Shown here piece by piece: positions 8,192-17,224 of a DNA stretch of 42,170 bases. Both the position numbers and the translations under genes were made by a program. The DNA comes from Bacteroides sp. (GTDB lineage: Bacteria > Bacteroidota > Bacteroidia > Bacteroidales > Bacteroidaceae). The notes under the pieces are model-generated. The model was not told the DNA's origin and did not search any database. It was given only the letters and a program-made list of their open reading frames with translations. The stretch spans positions 1 to 42,170 of the forward strand of contig JAJQAY010000051.1 in the NCBI GenBank assembly GCA_021203515.1. Reading direction: 5' to 3'. Numbering within the stretch: the first letter of the stretch is position 1; each line of letters begins with the position of its first letter.

Positions 8192-9188
8192 TGGGTAGCG
8201 GTGGCAACAGTTCGCGAATGTAGTTCACGTCCATAATCGGTTCGCGATTGCAGTCATAGGTAGGAGCCTGTATTTCGTGCAGGCGGATTTCCTTACGCAT
8301 CTGGCGGGCGAACTTGTTGTTGATGGTGTGCCCCGGACGGGTAGCGATGATGCATCCCTTGATGGGTTTGCCAATCAGGGCGAGGTCACCGATAACATCC
8401 AACAGTTTGTGGCGTGCGCATTCATTGGGCCATACCAATGGTTTGTGATTGATGTAACCCAGTTGCTTGGCGTCCATATGAGGTACTCCCATTACGTCGG
8501 CAAGCTTGTCGTAAGCATCCTGCTCCATTTCACGTTCGTAGATGACGATGGCGTTGTCAAGGTCACCGCCCTTGATAAGCCCTGCCTGCAACAGCGGTTC
8601 TATCTCGTGCACGAATACAAAAGTGCGGCTGGCTGCCACTTCATCCTTGAACTTCGCCATGTCTTCCAACGTGGCAAACTGGTTGTGGATGATGGTAGAG
8701 TCGTAAGATACCAATACATTCAGGCTGAAGTTCTCGTCGGGCAACACGACAATGGAAGAACCGGTTTCCTCGTCGCGGAACTCAATCTTGGACTTGATGA
8801 TATAGAAATCCTTTACGGCATTTTGCTCAACCGTGCCAACGCGTTCTATCCCTTTTACGTAATATTGGGCGCTTCCGTCCAGAATAGGAAATTCAGGACC
8901 GTTAACCTGAATCAGGCAGTTGTTTATGCCCAGAGCGTAGAGGGCTGCCATTCCATGCTCTATCGTACTTACCTTTACTCCATTCTTGGAGAGGACAGTG
9001 CCGCGAGTAGTTTCGGTTACATTATCAGCTATGGCGTCGACGAGGGGTTGTCCTTCGAGGTCGATGCGTTGAATTTTGTATCCGTGATTGTCCGGAGCCG
9101 GGTTAAAAGTAACGGTCAGGTCGAGTCCCGTGTGAAGACCTTTCCCACTGAGCGAAAAGCTATCTTTCAGAGTCTTTTGTTTCAACAT
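8166..9188 (-). CDS. lpxC: UDP-3-O-acyl-N-acetylglucosamine deacetylase (LpxC part of LpxC/FabZ)
   Basis: LpxC is the zinc-dependent, committed deacetylase of lipid A synthesis. The frame starts MLKQKTLKDSFSLSGKGLHTG. It carries the zinc ligands H78 (STIEHGMAAL) and H260/D264 (ARHKLLDVIGDLAL), and RPGHTINNKFAR near residue 290, so the deacetylase domain is complete. The last 14 residues ([11 protein letters not shown] end) are out-of-frame sequence caused by the 2-base loss described under fabZ; the normal continuation would be LLPHRYP and the FabZ domain. lpxD ends 11 bases upstream, indicating an operon with lpxD and lpxA. Confidence 0.92.
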   Translation of the reverse strand: MLKQKTLKDSFSLSGKGLHTGLDLTVTFNPAPDNHGYKIQRIDLEGQPLVDAIADNVTETTRGTVLSKNGVKVSTIEHGMAALYALGINNCLIQVNGPEFPILDGSAQYYVKGIERVGTVEQNAVKDFYIIKSKIEFRDEETGSSIVVLPDENFSLNVLVSYDSTIIHNQFATLEDMAKFKDEVAASRTFVFVHEIEPLLQAGLIKGGDLDNAIVIYEREMEQDAYDKLADVMGVPHMDAKQLGYINHKPLVWPNECARHKLLDVIGDLALIGKPIKGCIIATRPGHTINNKFARQMRKEIRLHEIQAPTYDCNREPIMDVNYIRELLPPLPNATGGQSD

Positions 9189-9199
9189 TGGTTACTTAT

Positions 9200-10231
9200 T
9201 TAATTGTTTTTTAGTTCATTCAGTTCTTTGCGGAGTGCATTCAACTCTAAATACATATCCGGCAATTTGCGGTAAACAGTAGCGGCCCTAAAGTAAGGTT
9301 TCTGCTCCATAGGCGGTGTCCCGATAAGCTGGCTACCTTCCTTGATGCTGCTGGGTACTCCCGACTGTGCTCCAAGGTTCACCTTATCTCCGATGTGAAT
9401 ATGCCCAGCTATACCTACCTGGCCGCCGAACATGCACCACTCGCCTATCTTGGTAGAACCGGCAATGCCCACCTGCGCGGCCATTACCGTGTGCGAACCT
9501 ATTTCGTCGTTGTGCGCCACCTGTATCAGGTTGTCCAGCTTTACACCACTGTGCACGATGGTTGCTCCCATCGTAGCACGGTCTACGCACGTGTTCGCAC
9601 CTATTTCCACATTATCTTCCAGTATCGTGATACCGATTTGAGGTATCTTTTCATATCCCTCGGGAGTAGGAGCAAAGCCGAAACCATCTGCACCAATCAC
9701 GCAACCGGCATGCAGGATACAATGATTACCTACCCGGCAATCGTGATAAATCGTCGCGTTGGCATAAATGATGCACTCGCTTCCCACCTTGGCACCACTT
9801 CCGATGGTTACATGCGGATGGATAACCGTATTATCTCCCACTTCGGCATATTCGCCGATGCAGGCAAAAGGAGCGATGTAAACATCCTTACCAATCTTTG
9901 CACTCTCGGCCACGTAAGCCTGCGGACTGATGCCTACACGCTTCGGTTTGCTTTGCTCGTAAAGATTGAGCAGTTTGGCAAGGCTTTCGCAGGCGTTGTC
10001 TACCTTAATCATAGTCGTCTTCACTTCCTGTTCGGGAGTAAAGTCCTTGTTTACCAGCACGATGCTTGATTGGGTTTCGTATAAGTAAGGTATATATTTG
10101 GGGTTAGACAAGAAAGAGATTGCCCCCGGTATTCCTTCTTCAATTTTAGCAAAGGTATGTACGGTTGCATTTTCGTCTCCAATGATTTCTCCTTGTATAA
10201 ATGTTGCAATTTGTTTAGCAGAGAACTCCAT
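9200..10231 (-). CDS. lpxD: UDP-3-O-(3-hydroxyacyl)glucosamine N-acyltransferase
   Basis: LpxD adds the N-linked 3-hydroxyacyl chain after LpxC. The 343-residue protein has the N-terminal uridine-binding domain ([30 protein letters not shown]). A long hexapeptide-repeat beta helix follows ([31 protein letters not shown]). The catalytic His is H240 in [14 protein letters not shown], matching E. coli H239. The C-terminal helix includes [20 protein letters not shown]. It is 11 bases from lpxC and 59 bases after the HD gene. That gap contains only a T-rich run (around 10268-10277). Confidence 0.96.
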   Translation of the reverse strand: MEFSAKQIATFIQGEIIGDENATVHTFAKIEEGIPGAISFLSNPKYIPYLYETQSSIVLVNKDFTPEQEVKTTMIKVDNACESLAKLLNLYEQSKPKRVGISPQAYVAESAKIGKDVYIAPFACIGEYAEVGDNTVIHPHVTIGSGAKVGSECIIYANATIYHDCRVGNHCILHAGCVIGADGFGFAPTPEGYEKIPQIGITILEDNVEIGANTCVDRATMGATIVHSGVKLDNLIQVAHNDEIGSHTVMAAQVGIAGSTKIGEWCMFGGQVGIAGHIHIGDKVNLGAQSGVPSSIKEGSQLIGTPPMEQKPYFRAATVYRKLPDMYLELNALRKELNELKNN

Positions 10232-10290
10232 TTCTTATTATTGTTAGATGGTTTCGAAACACAAATAACGGACTTTTTTTTTATATTTCC

Positions 10291-11541
10291 TTATCCTGTG
10301 ATGAATATTTTATACTTACTTGTGCAAACGTTTGTAGCACAAGTAGTACTTTTTACTTTCTTAGATAGCAGAGATATGTTGAGCATATCCGATGCTTCGG
10401 CAATATTCTTGATAGAACCGTCCTTGTAGAGGATGTCGATACTATCGTCTGCCGGGTCGTACATATTCTTTTCGATGCTGGGGGTAGAGATGAAATATCT
10501 CGCTTCGGAGAGAGGAATGTCCAGTTGTTCACTGATTTGCAAAGTTAATTCTTTTTTCCGTTCTTCGGCAATTGGGTCGGAGGAAATCTCCACTTTGAAG
10601 ATGTTACGATTAATCATGCCGAGGCTCAGGGTGGAAAGCGCTTTGTCCGAATGGGCGCTCCACACCTTCAGCGCAGTCCAGATGTCGTTGTCGTCCAGTT
10701 GGATAAAGTTCTCCAGACATTCGGGGTTATTGTAGAATATCTCCCGGTTGACGTCTTTATAGAGGAAGAACTTCAGAGCGGGCGAGACGAATAACTCCAC
10801 ACCCTGGCTTGCCAGTTCCTTGGCGCGCAGCAGAGTGCTGATGAGCATCTTTTCATAGGCCACCGATGCCTTGTGCAGATATACCTGCCAATACATCAGG
10901 CGGCGTGCCGTCAGGAAGTTTTCGATGGAGTAGATGCCCTTGGATTCCACTACGAGGTGGTCGTCCTTCACATCGAGCATCTTGATGATGTGGGCTGAGC
11001 TGATGTTGCCTTCCGTGACGCCGGTATAGAAGCTGTCGCGTCGCAGGTAGTCGAGGCGGTCCATGTCCAGTTGCCCGCTTACCAACTGATGCAGGAAGCG
11101 TTTGGGATATTCGTCCTTGAATATCTGGATGGCAAGCGTCAGTTGCCCGTTCATCTCTTTGTTGATGCGTTCCATCAGCATCAGCGAGATGTCTTCGTGG
11201 GAAACGCCCTGCACAATGGTATCTTCGAGTACATGCGAGAAGGGGCCGTGTCCGATGTCGTGCATCAGGATGGCTGCCATCACGGCTTCTGCTTCACTGT
11301 CGAAGATGAAGTTCCCTTTGGCGGTGAGTTGCTGGATGGCTTCGCTCATCAGGTGGAAAGCGCCCAGTGAATGCTGGAAGCGGGTGTGCTGCGCACCGGG
11401 ATACACCACCGACGACAACCCTAATTGCTTGATGCGGTTCAGGCGTTGCAAAAGGGGATGCCGTACAAGGTCGTACAGCAGTCCCTTCGGTATGTTGATG
11501 AACCCGAAGACCGGGTCGTTGATAATCTTTCTTTCGAACAC
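10291..11541 (-). CDS. HD-domain phosphohydrolase (dNTPase-like)
   Basis: The 416-residue protein starts with KIINDPVFGFINIP and has HD-superfamily metal ligands: H57 in RFQHSLGAFHL, H94-D95 in ILMHDIGHGPFSH, and D159 in GQLDMDRLDYLRRDS. This arrangement is that of dGTPase/SamHD1-like phosphohydrolases. The family hydrolyses deoxynucleoside triphosphates or other phosphate esters; the substrate here is not known. In Bacteroides this type of gene commonly sits upstream of lpxD, as it does here. The start at 11541 is followed by a good N-terminus. The leader (11542-11638) is filled by the palindrome at 11553. Confidence 0.88.
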   Translation of the reverse strand: MFERKIINDPVFGFINIPKGLLYDLVRHPLLQRLNRIKQLGLSSVVYPGAQHTRFQHSLGAFHLMSEAIQQLTAKGNFIFDSEAEAVMAAILMHDIGHGPFSHVLEDTIVQGVSHEDISLMLMERINKEMNGQLTLAIQIFKDEYPKRFLHQLVSGQLDMDRLDYLRRDSFYTGVTEGNISSAHIIKMLDVKDDHLVVESKGIYSIENFLTARRLMYWQVYLHKASVAYEKMLISTLLRAKELASQGVELFVSPALKFFLYKDVNREIFYNNPECLENFIQLDDNDIWTALKVWSAHSDKALSTLSLGMINRNIFKVEISSDPIAEERKKELTLQISEQLDIPLSEARYFISTPSIEKNMYDPADDSIDILYKDGSIKNIAEASDMLNISLLSKKVKSTTCATNVCTSKYKIFITG

Positions 11542-11552
11542 GTAATTTAGTG

Positions 11553-11650
11553 GTTAACGGTTAGTGATTAGTGATTAGTTTTGGTGACAAGTAGTGATTA
11601 ATGCAGGCTTATATAGCGCAGCTACTAATCACTAATCACTAAACGTTAAT
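11553..11650. repeat. Palindromic element B: TTAGTGA-repeat arms around a conserved core
   Basis: The left arm (11553-11579) is TTAACGG then TTAGTGA TTAGTGA TTAGT. The right arm (11624-11650) is ACTAATCACTAATCACTAA followed by ACGTTAA. The core (11580-11623), read on the minus strand, starts GCTGCGCTATATAAGCC and matches the cores of the elements at 21800 and 26691. The right arm encodes the last codons (VINV) and the TAG stop of pyrF. Confidence 0.8.
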
Positions 11651-12469
11651 CACTTTCTTCAACTCTTCCGCCATCTGCCCCTGTACCTCCTGTGCCGCCT
11701 TGCGTGCCGCTTCGGCAAACTTCTCGGTCTTGTCCACGTAGATGATGCCGCGGCTGGAGTTTACAATCAGTCCGCACGTCTTGTTCATACCGTATTTGCA
11801 GACTTCTTCCAATGAGCCGCCTTGTGCACCGACACCGGGAACCAATAGGAAGTGCTCGGGAACAATCTTGCGGATGTCTTCGAAGGCACGTCCCTGAGTG
11901 GCACCCACTACGTACATCATCTGCTCGTCACCGGCCCATTGCTGTGATTTGCGCAGCACTTTCTCGAAGAGGCGCTCGCCATTGTCGTCTATCATCATCT
12001 GGAAGTCGTGCGAACCTTTGTTGCTGGTCAGCGCAAGCAGGATAACCCATTTCCCTTTGTAGGTGAGGAACGGCGTCACGCTGTCCTCGCCCATATACGG
12101 GGCCACGGTGACGGAGTCGATGTCCAGTTCTTCGAAGAACGTGCGGGCATACATGGCGGAAGTGTTTCCGATGTCACCACGCTTGGCGTCGGCGATGATG
12201 AACTGGTCGGGGTAGTTCTGCTTGATATAGTTCACGGTCTTTTCGAAGGCAATCCATCCTTTCACGCCCATGCTCTCATAGAAAGCGAGGTTGGGCTTGT
12301 AGGCGATGCACAGGTCGGCTGTGGCGTCGATGATGGCTTTGTTGAAAGCAAAGATAGGGTCTTCCTTCTTCAGCAGATGTCCGGGGATTTTCTTGATGCC
12401 TGTATCCAGACCTACGCAAAGAAAAGACTTCTTGCATTTGATATTTTCAAAGAGTTGTTGTTTATTCAT
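11639..12469 (-). CDS. pyrF: Orotidine-5'-phosphate decarboxylase
   Basis: PyrF makes UMP from OMP, the last step of de novo pyrimidine synthesis. The 276 residues and the motif [13 protein letters not shown] (catalytic K96 with D94 and D99) place it in the longer, type 2 OMP decarboxylases. FLCVGLD near residue 17, [10 protein letters not shown] near 58 and [11 protein letters not shown] near the C-terminus are further family signatures. The last codons and stop lie inside palindrome B. It follows the DUF4153 gene by 20 bases and is probably in one transcription unit with prfA and purM. Confidence 0.95.
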   Translation of the reverse strand: MNKQQLFENIKCKKSFLCVGLDTGIKKIPGHLLKKEDPIFAFNKAIIDATADLCIAYKPNLAFYESMGVKGWIAFEKTVNYIKQNYPDQFIIADAKRGDIGNTSAMYARTFFEELDIDSVTVAPYMGEDSVTPFLTYKGKWVILLALTSNKGSHDFQMMIDDNGERLFEKVLRKSQQWAGDEQMMYVVGATQGRAFEDIRKIVPEHFLLVPGVGAQGGSLEEVCKYGMNKTCGLIVNSSRGIIYVDKTEKFAEAARKAAQEVQGQMAEELKKVINV

Positions 12470-12489
12470 ATCGAATATAGTTTATATGT

Positions 12490-14229
12490 TTATTTCTTAA
12501 ATAAATATCCGTCTAAGTTGAGATGTGCATCGTTCTTTCCCCCCTCATTGTACGTCAGTTCGAAATAAGTGAGTAGGAACAGGCATTTATTGGAGTTGCA
12601 TTTAAAGGTGGTGGGCGGCATGTCTCCATACTTATAGTCGTGGAGCATTCCGAGTGTTTCGAGGTCGATGTAGACCGTATCGTTCGTTTGGCCCGTTTTA
12701 GTATCGAGGAATACCGGCAATATGCCTTTTTCCACTTCTTTGTGTGGAATGCTGTATCGTTTGTTCGGCGTGCCGATATGTACGAACCGGGTATATCCGT
12801 CGGGTATTTCGATAGCAGTTTTTGCATGTATTTCCCCGCTATAGATTACGGTGTCATCTACAGTCGTATTCGTCTCGCGGTAGGAGGACGAGTAGAACGA
12901 TGTACCTCCCTCCACAAGGTCGTTTGTGCTGGTCCGTCCGAACCAGTTATTCAGATAGATAAACCGCGTGTTCACCAGTATGGCGGTTTCGTCCGGCAGT
13001 GAGGAGAGCCACTTGTCATATCGTTCGCTCGAAAGCGGCAACTCTGTTTCGTTGGTGTGTTGCAGCTCCTTCTTGATGCTGTTGCGAATGGTATTTCTCG
13101 TGATGCTGGCATAGTTGACGGGGGGCACCGAAGTCAGCAGGAAGATAACGGCAAACGAAACCGGTATCCAACTGATGCGGCGTGCTTTCGACACGATAAG
13201 CCCGATGCAGACCATGTAGAACCAGACGTTGAGGGTGATGAGATAGAGCCGGTTTATCGTGACGCCATAGTCGTTGAGGCGGCGCACGATGCCGATTGTC
13301 ATCAATAACAGCATCGGTAAAATCAGTGCCGGGAGCCAGCGTGCAATCCATTGGTCGATGCGTTTCGCTTCTTTTATGCGTGCCGGATACAGCCCGAACT
13401 CAACAGCGATGCATCCGGCCATGAGTACTACGATGAGCCACGAAACCCATCCGTTGGGCAACTCCCAGTTGTAGAAGATGCGGGCGGCATAGATGTAGAG
13501 CACCAACAGATAGCCCGCCATGAGTGGCAAGAACAGAAAATGTATGATGCCGTTGAAGAAAGCCGAGGGTTGCGGACGGCGGTTGTGCTTCTGTGCGCCT
13601 TGGGGCAGCATGCCGAGGAAGAGCAGCATCGGGAGCAATACGCTACATATAATAAAGGTATAGCTCAGGTAGCTTCTCTTGGTTGCATCTATGTCGAAAA
13701 GGACGTTCAGCGAGAGGAGCAGCAGGCAGATGCCGCCACTCATGATGAGTCCTATCAGGTTCACCGTAATGCCTGCCGATACCGTGTAGGAGGCGAAGTT
13801 CCAGCTCGGGATGTCGTTCTCCTCCTTGGTGAAGGAAAGGAAGAAGATGGAAATCCCCAATGCAAGGATGCCCGCCCCGTGAGCAATGCCTATCTCTATC
13901 AGCGACCTTTCCGGAGAAAGGCTATAGAGAAACACGGCGTCCACTATGAGCAGCGCATGCGGCACAGCCTGCACCACCACTTCCCAGACCTTGCTTTCCA
14001 CTTCCTCGCTCCACAAGTGAAGACTGAGCGAAAGCAACGTGCCGATGGAAAAGTAGTAGCCCAACACCCAGAACAGTTTCTCGTTGTCATATCTGTCGGC
14101 AGTCGCTAGATAGAGCAGGAAGACGGTAAGCGCCAGGGCAAAGCACACGGTGACGGGAAAACGTTTCAGGCAGTTCCTGAACGCTTCGGTCATGGTGTGG
14201 AATGCTCTTTTTAGCAGGGGCGCTTTCAT
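12490..14229 (-). CDS. DUF4153 domain-containing membrane protein
   Basis: The 579-residue protein has about 11-12 hydrophobic segments in the first 370 residues (for example VTVCFALALTVFLLYLA, ALLIVDAVFLYSL, GICLLLLSLNVLF, ALILPMLLLMTIGIV). A soluble C-terminal part of about 200 residues (ERYDKWLSSLPDETAILVNTRF onward, ending LNLDGYLFKK) is likely outside the membrane. This matches the DUF4153 family of unknown function. A GTG at 14235 would add two residues; the ATG at 14229 followed by KAPLLKRAF seems more likely. It lies between prfA (22 bases upstream) and pyrF (20 bases downstream). A C6 run near the 3' end (12539-12544) leaves the frame intact. Confidence 0.85.
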   Translation of the reverse strand: MKAPLLKRAFHTMTEAFRNCLKRFPVTVCFALALTVFLLYLATADRYDNEKLFWVLGYYFSIGTLLSLSLHLWSEEVESKVWEVVVQAVPHALLIVDAVFLYSLSPERSLIEIGIAHGAGILALGISIFFLSFTKEENDIPSWNFASYTVSAGITVNLIGLIMSGGICLLLLSLNVLFDIDATKRSYLSYTFIICSVLLPMLLFLGMLPQGAQKHNRRPQPSAFFNGIIHFLFLPLMAGYLLVLYIYAARIFYNWELPNGWVSWLIVVLMAGCIAVEFGLYPARIKEAKRIDQWIARWLPALILPMLLLMTIGIVRRLNDYGVTINRLYLITLNVWFYMVCIGLIVSKARRISWIPVSFAVIFLLTSVPPVNYASITRNTIRNSIKKELQHTNETELPLSSERYDKWLSSLPDETAILVNTRFIYLNNWFGRTSTNDLVEGGTSFYSSSYRETNTTVDDTVIYSGEIHAKTAIEIPDGYTRFVHIGTPNKRYSIPHKEVEKGILPVFLDTKTGQTNDTVYIDLETLGMLHDYKYGDMPPTTFKCNSNKCLFLLTYFELTYNEGGKNDAHLNLDGYLFKK

Positions 14230-14251
14230 AGACACTACTTATAGGGCCGGT

Positions 14252-15367
14252 TTACAGTTCGCTTTCCTTCAGTCGCTCCGCGTTCTCGGCCACAATCAGG
14301 TGGTCGATGCAGTCCTGAATATCACCGTCCATGAAGGCGGCGAGGTTGTAGATGGTATAGTTGATGCGGTGGTCGGTGATGCGTCCCTGCGGATAGTTGT
14401 AGGTGCGTATCTTGGCCGAACGGTCGCCGGTGCTGACCATCGTCTTGCGTTTGGAGGCAATGTCGTCGATGTACTTCTGATGTTCCTTGTCGTAGATGAA
14501 CGTGCGCAGACGGCTGAGGGCGCGCTCCTTGTTCTTGGGCTGGTCGCGCGTCTCGGTACACTCGATGAGTATTTCCTCTACAACGCCCGTGTTGGTGTTC
14601 TTCCAGTTATAGCGCAGGCGCACGCCGGACTCCACCTTGTTCACGTTCTGTCCGCCGGCACCACCGCTTCGGAAGGTATCCCACTTGATTTCGCCTTCGT
14701 TGATGACGACGTCGAACTCTTCGGCTTCGGGCAGCACGGCCACGGAGGCGGCCGAAGTGTGCACACGTCCCTGCGTTTCGGTGGCGGGCACTCGCTGCAC
14801 GCGGTGCACACCCGACTCGTATTTCATCGTGCCGTACACACCGTCGCCGGTGATGCTGCACACGATTTCCTTAAACCCACCGGCACTGCCTTCGTTGGCG
14901 CTGGATATTTCCATGCGCCAGCCCTTCGTTTCGCAATACTTGGTGTACATGCGGAAGAGGTCTCCGGCAAAGATGGCGGCTTCGTCGCCCCCCGTGCCGC
15001 CGCGTATTTCGAGGATGGCGTTGCGGCTGTCCTGCGGGTCGGCGGGGATGAGCAGCAGTTTTATCTGTTCCTCCAGTTCCGGTTGGCGTGCCTGGCAGGC
15101 GTCGAGTTCCTCGCGTGCCATGTCGCGCATCTCGGCATCGGTTTCGTTGGCAATAATCTCTTTGGCTTCTTCAATGCCGTTCAGCACTTGCATGTATTCC
15201 TTGCGGGCCTTCATCAGGTCGCCCAGCTTCTTGTATTCCTTGGTCAGTTTTACGTAACGCTTCTGGTCGGCAATCACTGCCGGGTCTGTAATCAGTGTGG
15301 ATACTTCTTCGAAACGGGCAACGAGGCCGTCCAGCTTTTCGAGTAGGGTGGTATTGTTGTCTGTCAT
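14252..15367 (-). CDS. prfA: Peptide chain release factor 1
   Basis: RF1 ends translation at UAA and UAG. The 371-residue protein carries the GGQ peptidyl-hydrolysis motif at 238-240 (RSGGAGGQNVNKVESGVRL) and the PxT stop-recognition motif as PAT at 194-196. The N-terminal coiled region (LTKEYKKLGDLMKARKEY) and IRGGTGGDEAAIFAGDLFRMY are typical. It starts two bases after the purM stop, indicating translational coupling. A long opposite-strand open frame here is a codon-usage shadow. Confidence 0.97.
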   Translation of the reverse strand: MTDNNTTLLEKLDGLVARFEEVSTLITDPAVIADQKRYVKLTKEYKKLGDLMKARKEYMQVLNGIEEAKEIIANETDAEMRDMAREELDACQARQPELEEQIKLLLIPADPQDSRNAILEIRGGTGGDEAAIFAGDLFRMYTKYCETKGWRMEISSANEGSAGGFKEIVCSITGDGVYGTMKYESGVHRVQRVPATETQGRVHTSAASVAVLPEAEEFDVVINEGEIKWDTFRSGGAGGQNVNKVESGVRLRYNWKNTNTGVVEEILIECTETRDQPKNKERALSRLRTFIYDKEHQKYIDDIASKRKTMVSTGDRSAKIRTYNYPQGRITDHRINYTIYNLAAFMDGDIQDCIDHLIVAENAERLKESEL

Positions 15368-15369
15368 GC

Positions 15370-16539
15370 TTAATATCTAAATTCTCCGAATTCGCTCTTG
15401 ATAATCAACTCTTTCTGTTCGCTCTCCTCGATGCGTCCCACAATCTGCGCGTCGATGCCGAAGCTCTTCGAGATGGCAATCACCTCTTCGGCATGTTCGG
15501 GCGAGAGATATACTTCGAGGCGGTGTCCCATGTTGAATACCTTGTACATTTCACTCCAGTCCGTGTCGCTCTGCTCCTTGATGGTCTTGAACAACGGGGG
15601 AACGGGGAAGAGGTTGTCTTTGACGACGCGGCAACGGTCGCCAATGAAGTGCAGCACCTTGGTCTGCGCACCGCCCGAGCAGTGCACTATGCCGTGAATT
15701 TCCGTGCGGAGTGCATCCAGCAACTTCTTCACCACCGGCGCATACGTGCGGGTGGGGGAGAGCACCAGCTTGCCCGCATCCAGCGGACTGCCTTCCACTG
15801 GGTCGGTCAGCTTCAACTGGCCGCTGTACACCAACTCCTCGGGTACGGCCTTGTCGTAGCTTTCAGGATACTTCTCCGCCAGGTATTTGGCGAATACGTC
15901 GTGGCGGGCCGAAGTCAGTCCGTTGCTGCCCATGCCGCCGTTGTATTCCTTCTCGTAAGTGGCCTGCCCGTAGGAAGCCAACCCCACGATGACGTCTCCC
16001 GGACGGATATTGGCGTTGTCGATGACGTCCGAGCGCTTCATGCGGCAAGTCACCGTGGAGTCCACGATGATGGTGCGCACCAGGTCGCCCACGTCGGCCG
16101 TCTCGCCGCCGGTGGCATACACGCCCACGCCCATCTGGCGGAGTTCGGCCAGCAGTTCGTCCGTGCCGTTGATGATGGCGGAGATTACTTTGCCCGGAAT
16201 GAGCAGCTTATTGCGCCCGATGGTGGAGGACACCAGAATATTGTCTACCGCGCCCACGCAAAGCAGGTCGTCGATGTTCATTATCAGCGCATCCTGCGCA
16301 ATGCCTTTCCACACGCCCAGGTCGCCCGTTTCCTTCCAGTACATGTAGGCCAGGCTCGACTTTGTGCCCGCCCCGTCGGCGTGCATGATGTTGCAATACT
16401 CTGGGTCACCGCCCAGTATGTCGGGAATGATTTTGCAGAAAGCCTGCGGAAAAATGCCTTTGTCAATGTTCTTGATGGCGTTGTGCACATCTTCTTTCGA
16501 TGCGCTGACGCCTCGCATCATGTATCGTTGATTACTCAT
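15370..16539 (-). CDS. purM: Phosphoribosylformylglycinamidine cyclo-ligase (AIR synthase)
   Basis: PurM closes the imidazole ring to make AIR in purine synthesis. The 389-residue protein shows ADGAGTKSSLAYMY near residue 54, IAQDALIMNIDDLLCVGA, YATGGETADVGDLVRTI and GLASYGQATYEKEYNGGMGSN, in the usual PurM order. It is longer than the E. coli enzyme (345 residues), as is common in Bacteroidota. It is the first gene of the purM-prfA-DUF4153-pyrF run. A candidate -7 box (TACCTTTG) lies 30 bases upstream. Confidence 0.94.
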   Translation of the reverse strand: MSNQRYMMRGVSASKEDVHNAIKNIDKGIFPQAFCKIIPDILGGDPEYCNIMHADGAGTKSSLAYMYWKETGDLGVWKGIAQDALIMNIDDLLCVGAVDNILVSSTIGRNKLLIPGKVISAIINGTDELLAELRQMGVGVYATGGETADVGDLVRTIIVDSTVTCRMKRSDVIDNANIRPGDVIVGLASYGQATYEKEYNGGMGSNGLTSARHDVFAKYLAEKYPESYDKAVPEELVYSGQLKLTDPVEGSPLDAGKLVLSPTRTYAPVVKKLLDALRTEIHGIVHCSGGAQTKVLHFIGDRCRVVKDNLFPVPPLFKTIKEQSDTDWSEMYKVFNMGHRLEVYLSPEHAEEVIAISKSFGIDAQIVGRIEESEQKELIIKSEFGEFRY

Positions 16540-16568
16540 GAGTTAATAAGTTAGTTCAATTGAATGCG

Positions 16569-16576
16569 CAAAGGTA
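16569..16576 (-). promoter_or_regulatory. -7 box TACCTTTG of the purM unit
   Basis: On the minus strand TACCTTTG fits TAnnTTTG exactly and lies 30 bases before the purM ATG. No clear TTTG is seen 19-21 bases further upstream, where the GAAGAAT repeats begin. Confidence 0.5.
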
Positions 16577-16593
16577 GTGATAATAATGAAAAC

Positions 16594-16614
16594 GAAGAAT
16601 GAAGAATGAAGAAT
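16594..16614. repeat. Three tandem copies of GAAGAAT
   Basis: Three perfect copies of a 7-mer, followed at once by TATTCATTTTC, which pairs imperfectly with the repeats and runs into the stop codon of the HU-like gene. It is a small version of the 7-bp-arm palindromes elsewhere and lies between purM and the HU-like gene. Confidence 0.55.
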
Positions 16615-16617
16615 TAT

Positions 16618-17022
16618 TCATTTTCCTTTACCTCCGAATTCCACGAAACTCTTATTTTTCACCAGCGAGCGCTCGTAGCCGAAAGCGCCTTTCTTCCGTG
16701 CGGGGATGAACTGCACGCGCACCGCTTTCACCTGGTGGGGCCCCACCTCCTCGGGAGTGTCCACTCCCTGCCCGGCGCAACTCAGCTTGTAGTGGAAAGA
16801 TCCGAGTCCGTCCATGCGCACGCTGCGGCCGGCCTCCATGTATTCGGCCATCACCTCGGGCAGGGCGCGAAGCACGGCATGAACGTCGGCCGGAGTGACG
16901 GTGTAACGTTGCGAGATGGTTTCACCAAGTTGCTGGGTATCAACGGGTACTCTTAGGACATGAGCTCTGGGGAACCATTTGAATATCTTCCCTACTTTGG
17001 CACGACTTTTCTTGTAGAACAT
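16618..17022 (-). CDS. HU-family DNA-binding protein
   Basis: The 134-residue protein has the HU-like fold pattern described for Bacteroidetes HU-type proteins: YKKSRAKVGKIFKWFPRAHV, then TQQLGETISQRYTVTPADVHAVLRALPEVMAEYMEAG and GRSVRMDGLGSFHYKLSCAG in place of the HU arm. The C-terminus is basic (RVQFIPARKKGAFGYERSLVKNKS). The likely role is a nucleoid or DNA-bending protein. It stands alone, and a 22-bp iteron array lies 36-118 bases upstream of its start, raising the possibility of self-regulation. Confidence 0.85.
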   Translation of the reverse strand: MFYKKSRAKVGKIFKWFPRAHVLRVPVDTQQLGETISQRYTVTPADVHAVLRALPEVMAEYMEAGRSVRMDGLGSFHYKLSCAGQGVDTPEEVGPHQVKAVRVQFIPARKKGAFGYERSLVKNKSFVEFGGKGK

Positions 17023-17057
17023 GATTATAGCTTTGTTTATGATTGATGTGTAAATAT

Positions 17058-17140
17058 AAGGCTTTTAATTGAGTATTAAAAGCCTTATAATAGATAATTA
17101 AAAGCCTTTTAATTTATTAATAAAAGCCTTTTAAGTTTAT
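17058..17140 (-). promoter_or_regulatory. 22-bp iteron array upstream of the HU-like gene
   Basis: Three direct AAAAGCCTT copies start at 17078, 17100 and 17122, exactly 22 bp apart, within the larger unit ATTAAAAGCCTTnTAA. A fourth copy (AAGGCTTTT, 17058-17066) is inverted and 20 bp from the next centre. A near -7 box on the minus strand (TATATTTA, 17051-17058) abuts the array. The two-helical-turn spacing puts all copies on one face of the DNA, as for an operator. Confidence 0.6.
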
Positions 17141-17224
17141 TTCGGATTACGAGTGATTTCCATTCCCTCCACATGAGAGGCTGAATGACGACTATGCCGG
17201 GCAGAGCAAAGAGGAAACGTCCGT

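Noticed and set aside
13351..14109. 252-codon open frame on the plus strand
   Set aside because: Antisense to the DUF4153 membrane protein; highly charged shadow of hydrophobic codons.
14150..15346. 398-codon open frame on the plus strand
   Set aside because: It is the antisense shadow of prfA, which has complete family motifs on the other strand.
15295..16554. 419-codon open frame on the plus strand
   Set aside because: Antisense shadow of purM; composition rich in His, Val and Gly with no recognisable domain.
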